From assembly GCF_047495875.1 (NCBI RefSeq), contig NC_092479.1, positions 9,508,806 to 9,572,805 of the forward strand: a DNA stretch of 64,000 bases. The letters are read 5' to 3'. The position numbers and the translations under genes were made by a program. The stretch comes from Pithys albifrons albifrons (taxonomy: Eukaryota > Chordata > Aves > Passeriformes > Thamnophilidae). Positions 47,839 through 60,400 of the stretch are shown here, one piece after another. The notes beneath the pieces are model-generated. The model was given only the letters and a program-made list of their open reading frames with translations. It did not search any database and was not told the origin of the DNA. Numbering within the stretch: position 1 is the stretch's first letter; each line of letters opens with the position of its first letter.

Positions 47839-48445
47839 TGTCACAGTCTTGGTCTCTTTGGGAAGGGACCAGACCACCGATGGGGGTTTCCAGACTGCCG
47901 ACTGAGTTGTCGTTCGCCGGGTTCCCAGGCCCTAGGTAAGGTTTGCCTCGCGACGAGAGAACAAACACCCAGGAGCCATGGATGGTCTGTGATGATCAGA
48001 CTGACTGCCAGAGCTGATCGGAGCTGATCCAACTTTATTGAGGGGGAGAGGGGTTTATATAACTTGGGATAGGGAAGGTTCTGGAAAAGGGGTGGAACTA
48101 AGGCGGAGCATGCAAATCCGCAATAGTCTATAGGGCAGGAGAACTGAGGGGGTGTGAACAGGGGAGTGGACTGATGACAGGCAGGGCCAGGCCCGCCCCC
48201 TAAAGGGAGCCGGCCAATGGTAGCTGCACCCTTGGTGACAGCACCTGCCTGCCTGGGGAAAGTTCTGGAACAAGGAGACAGGGGGAAAATGGACCCAAGA
48301 AAAAAAGACCAGGGGTAGAAACAAGCAAAGTCCGCAGTAAAGGGGCACAGTCCAGTTCAGGAATGGTCCTTCTGGACCCTCCACACGTCAAATCCTGTCA
48401 GGAAGTCTCTTGCCCTCCTCCATTGCTGCATCGCCATCTCCAACA
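47839..48445 (-). mobile_element. Solo LTR of an endogenous retrovirus, 607 bp, inserted in the satellite
   Basis: Read on the minus strand it starts TGTTGGAGATGG and ends GACTGTGACA, with TGT/ACA inverted termini. Both sides carry CCTGGG (plus-strand reading), and removing the LTR and one copy restores the satellite phase. On the minus strand a TATA-type TTATATAAA (48,054-48,062) is followed about 20 bp later by AATAAA (48,034-48,039), a compact U3/R layout like that of alpha- and betaretrovirus-type LTRs. There are no internal viral genes. A 6-bp duplication fits the ERVK (class II) group; family assignment is inference. Confidence 0.92.
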
Positions 48446-48451
48446 CCTGGG
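48446..48451. repeat. Target-site duplication CCTGGG (right copy)
   Basis: Exact match to 47,833-47,838. It is the first six bases of the satellite after the LTR. Confidence 0.9.
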
Positions 48452-51400
48452 CGCAAAGCTCGACAGCGCGGGCCACGTGCAGGTCCGGGAAAGTGCCATT
48501 TTTCAGCCCAGAATTCCGGACGGACGAAGATTGCTGCCAGGAAAAAAGGGCCAGGACAGAAAGCCATTGCTCCTTTTCTAGGGTCAATAGGGCCCCATCA
48601 TTGGCACCTGAGAGCCAAAGGCTGCCGCCTTTTCCCTGGGCACAAAGCTCGACGGCGCGGGCCACGTGCAGGTCCGGGAAAGTGCCATTTTTCAGCCCAG
48701 AATTCCGGACGGACGAAGATTGGTGCCAGGAAAAAAGGGCCAGGACAGAAAGCGATTGCTCCTTTTCTAGGGTCAATAGGGCCCCATCATTGGCACCCGA
48801 GAGCCAAAGGCTGCCGCCTTTTCCCTGGGCGCAAAGCTCGACGGCGCGGGCCACGTGCAGGTCCGGGAAAGTGCCATTTTTCAGCCCAGAATTCCGGACG
48901 GACGAAGATTGGTGCCAGGAAAAAAGGGCCAGGACAGAAAGCGATTGCTCTTTTTCTAGGGTCAATAGGGCCCCATCATTGGCACCTGAGAGCCAAAGGC
49001 TGCCGCCTTTTCCCTGGGCGCAAAGCTCGACGGCGCGGGCCACGTGCAGGTCCGGGAAAGTGCCATTTTTCAGCCCAGAATTCCGGACGGACGAAGATTG
49101 CTGCCAGGAAAAAAGGGCCAGGACAGAAAGCGATTGCTCCTTTTCTAGGGTCAATAGGGCCCCATCATTGGCACCCGAGAGCCAAAGGCTGCCGCCTTTT
49201 CCCTGGGCGCAAAGCTCGACGGCGCGGGCCACGTGCAGGTCCGGGAAAGTGCCATTTTTCAGCCCAGAATTCCGGACGGACGAAGATTGCTGCCAGGAAA
49301 AAAGGGCCAGGACAGAAAGCGATTGCTCCTTTTCTAGGGTCAATAGGGCCCCATCATTGGCACCTGAGAGCCAAAGGCTGCCGCCTTTTCCCTGGGCGCA
49401 AAGCTCGACGGCGCGGGCCACGTGCAGGTCCGGGAAAGTGCCATTTTTCAGCCCAGAATTTTGGACGGACGAAGATTGCTGCCAGGAAAAAAGGGCCAGG
49501 ACAGAAAGCGATTGCTCCTTTTCTAGGGTCAATAGGGCCCCATCATTGGCACCTGAGAGCCAAAGGCTGCCGCCTTTTCCCTGGGCGCAAAGCTCGACGG
49601 CGCGGGCCACGTGCAGGTCCGGGAAAGTGCCATTTTTCAGCCCAGAATTCCGGACGGACGAAGATTGCTGCCAGGAAAAAAGGGCCAGGACAGAAAGCGA
49701 TTGCTCCTTTTCTAGGGTCAATAGGGCCCCATCATTGGCACCCGAGAGCCAAAGGCTGCCGCCTTTTCCCTGGGCGCAAAGCTCGACGGCGCGGGCCACG
49801 TGCAGGTCCGGGAAAGTGCCATTTTTCAGCCCAGAATTCCGGACGGACGAAGATTGCTGCCAGGAAAAAAGGGCCAGGACAGAAAGCCATTGCTCCTTTT
49901 CTAGGGTCAATAGGGCCCCATCATTGGCACCCGAGAGCCAAAGGCTGCCGCCTTTTCCCTGGGCGCAAAGCTCGACGGCGCGGGCCACGTGCAGGTCCGG
50001 GAAAGTGCCATTTTTCAGCCCAGAATTCCGGACGGACGAAGATTGGTGCCAGGAAAAAAGGGCCAGGACAGAAAGCGATTGCTCCTTTTCTAGGGTCAAT
50101 AGGGCCCCATCATTGGCACCCGAGAGCCAAAGGCTGCCGCCTTTTCCCTGGGCGCAAAGCTCGACGGCGCGGGCCACGTGCAGGTCCGGGAAAGTGCCAT
50201 TTTTCAGCCCAGAATTCCGGACGGACGAAGATTGCTGCCAGGAAAAAAGGGCCAGGACAGAAAGCGATTGCTCCTTTTCTAGGGTCAATAGGGCCCCATC
50301 ATTGGCACCCGAGAGCCAAAGGCTGCCGCCTTTTCCCTGGGCGCAAAGCTCGACGGCGCGGGCCACGTGCAGGTCCGGGAAAGTGCCATTTTTCAGCCCA
50401 GAATTCCGGACGGACGAAGATTGCTGCCAGGAAAAAAGGGCCAGGACAGAAAGCGATTGCTCCTTTTCTAGGGTCAATAGGGCCCCATCATTGGCACCCG
50501 AGAGCCAAAGGCTGCCGCCTTTTCCCTGGGCGCAAAGCTCGACGGCGCGGGCCACGTGCAGGTCCGGGAAAGTGCCATTTTTCAGCCCAGAATTCCGGAC
50601 GGACGAAGATTGCTGCCAGGAAAAAAGGGCCAGGACAGAAAGCGATTGCTCCTTTTCTAGGGTCAATAGGGCCCCATCATTGGCACCCGAGAGCCAAAGG
50701 CTGCCGCCTTTTCCCTGGGCGCAAAGCTCGACGGCGCGGGCCACGTGCAGGTCCGGGAAAGTGCCATTTTTCAGCCCAGAATTCCGGACGGACGAAGATT
50801 GCTGCCAGGAAAAAAGGGCCAGGACAGAAAGCCATTGCTCCTTTTCTAGGGTCAATAGGGCCCCATCATTGGCACCTGAGAGCCAAAGGCTGCCGCCTTT
50901 TCCCTGGGCGCAAAGCTCGACGGCGCGGGCCACGTGCAGGTCCGGGAAAGTGCCATTTTTCAGCCCAGAATTCCGGACGGACGAAGATTGCTGCCAGGAA
51001 AAAAGGGCCAGGACAGAAAGCGATTGCTCCTTTTCTAGGGTCAATAGGGCCCCATCATTGGCACCTGAGAGCCAAAGGCTGCCGCCTTTTCCCTGGGCGC
51101 AAAGCTCGACGGCGCGGGCCACGTGCAGGTCCGGGAAAGTGCCATTTTTCAGCCCAGAATTCCGGACGGACGAAGATTGCTGCCAGGAAAAAAGGGCCAG
51201 GACAGAAAGCCATTGCTCCTTTTCTAGGGTCAATAGGGCCCCATCATTGGCACCTGAGAGCCAAAGGCTGCCGCCTTTTCCCTGGGCGCAAAGCTCGACG
51301 GCGCGGGCCACGTGCAGGTCCGGGAAAGTGCCATTTTTCAGCCCAGAATTCCGGACGGACGAAGATTGCTGCCAGGAAAAAAGGGCCAGGACAGAAAGCG

Positions 51401-54400
51401 ATTGCTCCTTTTCTAGGGTCAATAGGGCCCCATCATTGGCACCTGAGAGCCAAAGGCTGCCGCCTTTTCCCTGGGCGCAAAGCTCGACGGCGCGGGCCAC
51501 GTGCAGGTCCGGGAAAGTGCCATTTTTCAGCCCAGAATTCCGGACGGACGAAGATTGCTGCCAGGAAAAAAGGGCCAGGACAGAAAGCGATTGCTCCTTT
51601 TCTAGGGTCAATAGGGCCCCATCATTGGCACCTGAGAGCCAAAGGCTGCCGCCTTTTCCCTGAGCGCAAAGCTCGACGGGGCGGGCCACGTGCAGGTCCG
51701 GGAAAGTGCCATTTTTCAGCCCAGAATTCCGGACGGACGAAGATTGCTGCCAGGAAAAAAGGGCCAGGACAGAAAGCGATTGCTCCTTTTCTAGGGTCAA
51801 TAGGGCCCCATCATTGGCACCTGAGAGCCAAAGGCTGCCGCCTTTTCCCTGGGCGCAAAGCTCGACGGCGCGGGCCACGTGCAGGTCCGGGAAAGTGCCA
51901 TTTTTCAGCCCAGAATTCCGGACGGACGAAGATTGCTGCCAGGAAAAAAGGGCCAGGACAGAAAGCGATTGCTCCTTTTCTAGGGTCAATAGGGCCCCAT
52001 CATTGGCACCTGAGAGCCAAAGGCTGCCGCCTTTTCCCTGGGCGCAAAGCTCGACGGCGCGGGCCACGTGCAGATCCGGGAAAGTGCCATTTTTCAGCCC
52101 AGAATTCCGGACGGACGAAGATTGCTGCCAGGAAAAAAGGGCCAGGACAGAAAGCGATTGCTCCTTTTCTAGGGTCAATAGGGCCCCATCATTGGCACCT
52201 GAGAGCCAAAGGCTGCCGCCTTTTCCCTGAGCGCAAAGCTCGACGGGGCGGGCCACGTGCAGGTCCGGGAAAGTGCCATTTTTCAGCCCAGAATTCCGGA
52301 CGGACGAAGATTGCTGCCAGGAAAAAAGGGCCAGGACAGAAAGCGATTGCTCCTTTTCTAGGGTCAATAGGGCCCCATCATTGGCACCTGAGAGCCAAAG
52401 GCTGCCGCCTTTTCCCTGGGCGCAAAGCTCGACGGCGCGGGCCACGTGCAGGTCCGGGAAAGTGCCATTTTTCAGCCCAGAATTCCGGACGGACGAAGAT
52501 TGCTGCCAGGAAAAAAGGGCCAGGACAGAAAGCGATTGCTCCTTTTCTAGGGTCAATAGGGCCCCATCATTGGCACCTGAGAGCCAAAGGCTGCCGCCTT
52601 TTCCCTGGGCGCAAAGCTCGACGGCGCGGGCCACGTGCAGGTCCGGGAAAGTGCCATTTTTCAGCCCAGAATTCCGGACGGACGAAGATTGGTGCCAGGA
52701 AAAAAGGGCCAGGACAGAAAGCCATTGCTCCTTTTCTAGGGTCAATAGGGCCCCATCATTGGCACCCGAGAGCCAAAGGCTGCCGCCTTTTCCCTGGGCG
52801 CAAAGCTCGACGGCGCGGGCCACGTGCAGGTCCGGGAAAGTGCCATTTTTCAGCCCAGAATTCCGGACGGACGAAGATTGCTGCCAGGAAAAAAGGGCCA
52901 GGACAGAAAGCGATTGCTCCTTTTCTAGGGTCAATAGGGCCCCATCATTGGCACCTGAGAGCCAAAGGCTGCCGCCTTTTCCCTGGGCGCAAAGCTCGAC
53001 GGCGCGGGCCACGTGCAGGTCCGGGAAAGTGCCATTTTTCAGCCCAGAATTCCGGACGGACGAAGATTGCTGCCAGGAAAAAAGGGCCAGGACAGAAAGC
53101 GATTGCTCCTTTTCTAGGGTCAATAGGGCCCCATCATTGGCACCTGAGAGCCAAAGGCTGCCGCCTTTTCCCTGGGCGCAAAGCTCGACGGCGCGGGCCA
53201 CGTGCAGGTCCGGGAAAGTGCCATTATTCAGCCCAGAATTCCGGACGGACGAAGATTGCTGCCAGGAAAAAAGGGCCAGGACAGAAAGCCATTGCTCCTT
53301 TTCTAGGGTCAATAGGGCCCCATCATTGGCACCTGAGAGCCAAAGGCTGCCGCCTTTTCCCTGGGCGCAAAGCTCGACGGCGCGGGCCACGTGCAGGTCC
53401 GGGAAAGTGCCATTTTTCAGCCCAGAATTCCGGACGGACGAAGATTGCTGCCAGGAAAAAAGGGCCAGGACAGAAAGCCATTGCTCCTTTTCTAGGGTCA
53501 ATAGGGCCCCATCATTGGCACCTGAGAGCCAAAGGCTGCCGCCTTTTCCCTGGGCGCAAAGCTCGACGGCGCGGGCCACGTGCAGGTCCGGGAAAGTGCC
53601 ATTTTTCAGCCCAGAATTCCGGACGGACGAAGATTGGTGCCAGGAAAAAAGGGCCAGGACAGAAAGCGATTGCTCCTTTTCTAGGGTCAATAGGGCCCCA
53701 TCATTGGCACCTGAGAGCCAAAGGCTGCCGCCTTTTCCCTGGGCGCAAAGCTCGACGGCGCGGGCCACGTGCAGGTCCGGGAAAGTGCCATTTTTCAGCC
53801 CAGAATTCCGGACGGACGAAGATTGGTGCCAGGAAAAAAGGGCCAGGACAGAAAGCCATTGCTCCTTTTCTAGGGTCAATAGGGCCCCATCATTGGCACC
53901 CGAGAGCCAAAGGCTGCCGCCTTTTCCCTGGGCGCAAAGCTCGACGGCGCGGGCCACGTGCAGGTCCGGGAAAGTGCCATTTTTCAGCCCAGAATTCCGG
54001 ACGGACGAAGATTGGTGCCAGGAAAAAAGGGCCAGGACAGAAAGCGATTGCTCCTTTTCTAGGGTCAATAGGGCCCCATCATTGGCACCCGAGAGCCAAA
54101 GGCTGCCGCCTTTTCCCTGGGCGCAAAGCTCGACGGCGCGGGCCACGTGCAGGTCCGGGAAAGTGCCATTTTTCAGCCCAGAATTCCGGACGGACGAAGA
54201 TTGCTGCCAGGAAAAAAGGGCCAGGACAGAAAGCGATTGCTCCTTTTCTAGGGTCAATAGGGCCCCATCATTGGCACCTGAGAGCCAAAGGCTGCCGCCT
54301 TTTCCCTGGGCGCAAAGCTCGACGGCGCGGGCCACGTGCAGGTCCGGGAAAGTGCCATTTTTCAGCCCAGAATTCCGGACGGACGAAGATTGCTGCCAGG

Positions 54401-57400
54401 AAAAAAGGGCCAGGACAGAAAGCGATTGCTCCTTTTCTAGGGTCAATAGGGCCCCATCATTGGCACCTGAGAGCCAAAGGCTGCCGCCTTTTCCCTGGGC
54501 GCAAAGCTCGACGGCGCGGGCCACGTGCAGGTCCGGGAAAGTGCCATTATTCAGCCCAGAATTCCGGACGGACGAAGATTGCTGCCAGGAAAAAAGGGCC
54601 AGGACAGAAAGCCATTGCTCCTTTTCTAGGGTCAATAGGGCCCCATCATTGGCACCTGAGAGCCAAAGGCTGCCGCCTTTTCCCTGGGCGCAAAGCTCGA
54701 CGGCGCGGGCCACGTGCAGGTCCGGGAAAGTGCCATTTTTCAGCCCAGAATTCCGGACGGACGAAGATTGCTGCCAGGAAAAAAGGGCCAGGACAGAAAG
54801 CCATTGCTCCTTTTCTAGGGTCAATAGGGCCCCATCATTGGCACCCGAGAGCCAAAGGCTGCCGCCTTTTCCCTGGGCGCAAAGCTCGACGGCGCGGGCC
54901 ACGTGCAGGTCCGGGAAAGTGCCATTTTTCAGCCCAGAATTCCGGACGGACGAAGATTGGTGCCAGGAAAAAAGGGCCAGGACAGAAAGCGATTGCTCCT
55001 TTTCTAGGGTCAATAGGGCCCCATCATTGGCACCTGAGAGCCAAAGGCTGCCGCCTTTTCCCTGGGCGCAAAGCTCGACGGCGCGAGCCATGTGCAGGTC
55101 CGGGAAAGTGCCATTTTTCAGCCCAGAATTCCGGACGGACGAAGATTGCTGCCAGGAAAAAAGGGCCAGGACAGAAAGCCATTGCTCCTTTTCTAGGGTC
55201 AATAGGGCCCCATCATTGGCACCCGAGAGCCAAAGGCTGCCGCCTTTTCCCTGGGCGCAAAGCTCGACGGCGCGGGCCACGTGCAGGTCCGGGAAAGTGC
55301 CATTTTTCAGCCCAGAATTCCGGACGGACGAAGATTGGTGCCAGGAAAAAAGGGCCAGGACAGAAAGCGATTGCTCCTTTTCTAGGGTCAATAGGGCCCC
55401 ATCATTGGCACCCGAGAGCCAAAGGCTGCCGCCTTTTCCCTGGGCGCAAAGCTCGACGGCGCGGGCCACGTGCAGGTCCGGGAAAGTGCCATTTTTCAGC
55501 CCAGAATTCCGGACGGACAAAGATTGCTGCCAGGAAAAAAGGGCCAGGACAGAAAGCGATTGCTCCTTTTCTAGGGTCAATAGGGCCCCATCATTGGCAC
55601 CTGAGAGCCAAAGGCTGCCGCCTTTTCCCTGGGCGCAAAGCTCGACGGCGCGAGCCATGTGCAGGTCCGGGAAAGTGCCATTTTTCAGCCCAGAATTCCG
55701 GACGGACGAAGATTGCTGCCAGGAAAAATGGGCCAGGACAGAAAGCGATTGCTCCTTTTCTAGGGTCAATAGGGCCCCATCATTGGCACCCGAGAGCCGA
55801 AGGCTGCCGCCTTTTCCCTGAGCGCAAAGCTCGACGGCGCGGGCCACGTGCAGGTCCGGGAAAGTGCCATTTTTCAGCCCAGAATTCCGGACGGACGAAG
55901 ATTGGTGCCAGGAAAAAAGGGCCAGGACAGAAAGCGATTGCTCCTTTTCTAGGGTCAATAGGGCCCCATCATTGGCACCCGAGAGCCGAAGGCTGCCGCC
56001 TTTTCCCTGGGCGCAAAGCTCGACGGCGCGGGCCACGTGCAGGTCCGGGAAAGTGCCATTTTTCAGCCCAGAATTCCGGACGGACGAAGATTGCTGCCAG
56101 GAAAAAAGGGCCAGGACAGAAAGCGATTGCTCCTTTTCTAGGGTCAATAGGGCCCCATCATTGGCACCTGAGAGCCAAAGGCTGCCGCCTTTTCCCTGGG
56201 CGCAAAGCTCGACGGCGCGGGCCACGTGCAGGTCCGGGAAAGTGCCATTTTTCAGCCCAGAATTCCGGACGGACGAAGATTGCTGCCAGGAAAAAAGGGC
56301 CAGGACAGAAAGCGATTGCTCCTTTTCTAGGGTCAATAGGGCCCCATCATTGGCACCCGAGAGCCAAAGGCTGCCGCCTTTTCCCTGGGCGCAAAGCTCG
56401 ACGGCGCGGGCCACGTGCAGGTCCGGGAAAGTGCCATTTTTCAGCCCAGAATTCCGGACGGACGAAGATTGCTGCCAGGAAAAAAGGGCCAGGACAGAAA
56501 GCGATTGCTCCTTTTCTAGGGTCAATAGGGCCCCATCATTGGCACCCGAGAGCCGAAGGCTGCCGCCTTTTCCCTGAGCGCAAAGCTCGACGGCGCGGGC
56601 CACGTGCAGGTCCGGGAAAGTGCCATTTTTCAGCCCAGAATTCCGGACGGACGAAGATTGGTGCCAGGAAAAAAGGGCCAGGACAGAAAGCGATTGCTCC
56701 TTTTCTAGGGTCAATAGGGCCCCATCATTGGCACCTGAGAGCCAAAGGCTGCCGCCTTTTCCCTGGGCGCAAAGCTCGACGGCGCGGGCCACGTGCAGGT
56801 CCGGGAAAGTGCCATTTTTCAGCCCAGAATTCCGGACGGACGAAGATTGGTGCCAGGAAAAAAGGGCCAGGACAGAAAGCGATTGCTCCTTTTCTAGGGT
56901 CAATAGGGCCCCATCATTGGCACCCGAGAGCCGAAGGCTGCCGCCTTTTCCCTGAGCGCAAAGCTCGACGGCGCGGGCCACGTGCAGGTCCGGGAAAGTG
57001 CCATTTTTCAGCCCAGAATTCCGGACGGACGAAGATTGCTGCCAGGAAAAAAGGGCCAGGACAGAAAGCGATTGCTCCTTTTCTAGGGTCAATAGGGCCC
57101 CATCATTGGCACCTGAGAGCCAAAGGCTGCCGCCTTTTCCCTGGGCGCAAAGCTCGACGGCGCGGGCCACGTGCAGGTCCGGGAAAGTGCCATTTTTCAG
57201 CCCAGAATTCCGGACGGACGAAGATTGCTGCCAGGAAAAAAGGGCCAGGACAGAAAGCGATTGCTCCTTTTCTAGGGTCAATAGGGCCCCATCATTGGCA
57301 CCTGAGAGCCAAAGGCTGCCGCCTTTTCCCTGGGCGCAAAGCTCGACGGCGCGGGCCACGTGCAGGTCCGGGAAAGTGCCATTATTCAGCCCAGAATTCC

Positions 57401-60400
57401 GGACGGACGAAGATTGCTGCCAGGAAAAAAGGGCCAGGACAGAAAGCGATTGCTCCTTTTCTAGGGTCAATAGGGCCCCATCATTGGCACCTGAGAGCCA
57501 AAGGCTGCCGCCTTTTCCCTGGGCGCAAAGCTCGACGGCGCGGGCCACGTGCAGGTCCGGGAAAGTGCCATTTTTCAGCCCAGAATTCCGGACGGACGAA
57601 GATTGCTGCCAGGAAAAAAGGGCCAGGACAGAAAGCCATTGCTCCTTTTCTAGGGTCAATAGGGCCCCATCATTGGCACCTGAGAGCCAAAGGCTGCCGC
57701 CTTTTCCCTGGGCGCAAAGCTCGACGGCGCGGGCCACGTGCAGGTCCGGGAAAGTGCCATTTTTCAGCCCAGAATTCCGGACGGACGAAGATTGCTGCCA
57801 GGAAAAAAGGGCCAGGACAGAAAGCCATTGCTCCTTTTCTAGGGTCAATAGGGCCCCATCATTGGCACCTGAGAGCCAAAGGCTGCCGCCTTTTCCCTGG
57901 GCGCAAAGCTCGACGGCGCGGGCCACGTGCAGGTCCGGGAAAGTGCCATTTTTCAGCCCAGAATTCCGGACGGACGAAGATTGCTGCCAGGAAAAAAGGG
58001 CCAGGACAGAAAGCCATTGCTCCTTTTCTAGGGTCAATAGGGCCCCATCATTGGCACCTGAGAGCCAAAGGCTGCCGCCTTTTCCCTGGGCGCAAAGCTC
58101 GACGGCGCGGGCCACGTGCAGGTCCGGGAAAGTGCCATTTTTCAGCCCAGAATTCCGGACGGACGAAGATTGCTGCCAGGAAAAAAGGGCCAGGACAGAA
58201 AGCCATTGCTCCTTTTCTAGGGTCAATAGGGCCCCATCATTGGCACCTGAGAGCCAAAGGCTGCCGCCTTTTCCCTGGGCGCAAAGCTCGACGGCGCGGG
58301 CCACGTGCAGGTCCGGGAAAGTGCCATTTTTCAGCCCAGAATTCCGGACGGACGAAGATTGCTGCCAGGAAAAAAGGGCCAGGACAGAAAGCCATTGCTC
58401 CTTTTCTAGGGTCAATAGGGCCCCATCATTGGCACCTGAGAGCCAAAGGCTGCCGCCTTTTCCCTGGGCGCAAAGCTCGACGGCGCGAGCCATGTGCAGG
58501 TCCGGGAAAGTGCCATTTTTCAGCCCAGAATTCCGGACGGACGAAGATTGCTGCCAGGAAAAATGGGCCAGGACAGAAAGCGATTGCTCCTTTTCTAGGG
58601 TCAATAGGGCCCCATCATTGGCACCCGAGAGCCGAAGGCTGCCGCCTTTTCCCTGAGCGCAAAGCTCGACGGCGCGGGCCACGTGCAGGTCCGGGAAAGT
58701 GCCATTTTTCAGCCCAGAATTCCGGACGGACGAAGATTGGTGCCAGGAAAAAAGGGCCAGGACAGAAAGCGATTGCTCCTTTTCTAGGGTCAATAGGGCC
58801 CCATCATTGGCACCTGAGAGCCAAAGGCTGCCGCCTTTTCTCTGGGCGCAAAGCTCGACGGCGCGGGCCACGTGCAGGTCCGGGAAAGTGCCATTATTCA
58901 GCCCAGAATTCCGGACGGACGAAGATTGCTGCCAGGAAAAAAGGGCCAGGACAGAAAGCGATTGCTCCTTTTCTAGGGTCAATAGGGCCCCATCATTGGC
59001 ACCTGAGAGCCAAAGGCTGCCGCCTTTTCCCTGGGCGCAAAGCTCGACGGCGCGGGCCACGTGCAGGTCCGGGAAAGTGCCATTTTTCAGCCCAGAATTC
59101 CGGACGGACGAAGATTGCTGCCAGGAAAAAAGGGCCAGGACAGAAAGCGATTGCTCCTTTTCTAGGGTCAATAGGGCCCCATCATTGGCACCCGAGAGCC
59201 AAAGGCTGCCGCCTTTTCCCTGGGCGCAAAGCTCGACGGCGCGGGCCACGTGCAGGTCCGGGAAAGTGCCATTTTTCAGCCCAGAATTCCGGACGGACGA
59301 AGATTGGTGCCAGGAAAAAAGGGCCAGGACAGAAAGCCATTGCTCCTTTTCTAGGGTCAATAGGGCCCCATCATTGGCACCTGAGAGCCAAAGGCTGCCG
59401 CCTTTTCCCTGGGCGCAAAGCTCGACGGCGCGGGCCACGTGCAGGTCCGGGAAAGTGTCATTTTTCAGCCCAGAATTCCGGACGGACGAAGATTGGTGCC
59501 AGGAAAAAAGGGCCAGGACAGAAAGCGATTGCTCCTTTTCTAGGGTCAATAGGGCCCCATCATTGGCACCTGAGAGCCAAAGGCTGCCGCCTTTGCCCTG
59601 GGCGCAAAGCTCGACGGCGCGGGCCACGTGCAGGTCCGGGAAAGTGCCATTTTTCAGCCCAGAATTCCGGACGGACGAAGATTGCTGCCAGGAAAAAAGG
59701 GCCAGGACAGAAAGCCATTGCTCCTTTTCTAGGGTCAATAGGGCCCCATCATTGGCACCTGAGAGCCAAAGGCTGCCGCCTTTTCCCTGGGTGCAAAGCT
59801 CGACGGCGCGGGCCACGTGCAGGTCCGGGAAAGTGCCATTTTTCAGCCCAGAATTCCGGACGGACGAAGATTGCTGCCAGGAAAAAAGGGCCAGGACAGA
59901 AAGCGATTGCTCCTTTTCTAGGGTCAATAGGGCCCCATCATTGGCACCTGAGAGCCAAAGGCTGCCGCCTTTTCCCTGGGCGCAAAGCTCGACGGCGCGG
60001 GACACGTGCAGGTCCGGGAAAGTGCCATTTTTCAGCCCAGAATTCCGGACGGACGAAGATTGCTGCCAGGAAAAAAGGGCCAGGACAGAAAGCGATTGCT
60101 CCTTTTCTAGGGTCAATAGGGCCCCATCATTGGCACCCGAGAGCCAAAGGCTGCCGCCTTTTCCCTGGGCGCAAAGCTCGACGGCGCGGGCCACGTGCAG
60201 GTCCGGGAAAGTGCCATTTTTCAGCCCAGAATTCCGGACGGACGAAGATTGGTGCCAGGAAAAAAGGGCCAGGACAGAAAGCCATTGCTCCTTTTCTAGG
60301 GTCAATAGGGCCCCATCATTGGCACCTGAGAGCCAAAGGCTGCCGCCTTTTCCCTGGGCGCAAAGCTCGACGGCGCGGGCCACGTGCAGGTCCGGGAAAG

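Noticed and set aside
48357..48445. The unique C-terminal tail (VLEMAMQQWRRARDFLTGF...) of the minus-strand frame as a protein domain
   Set aside because: The tail begins exactly at the LTR terminus flanked by the 6-bp duplication, so it is a chance translation of LTR sequence.
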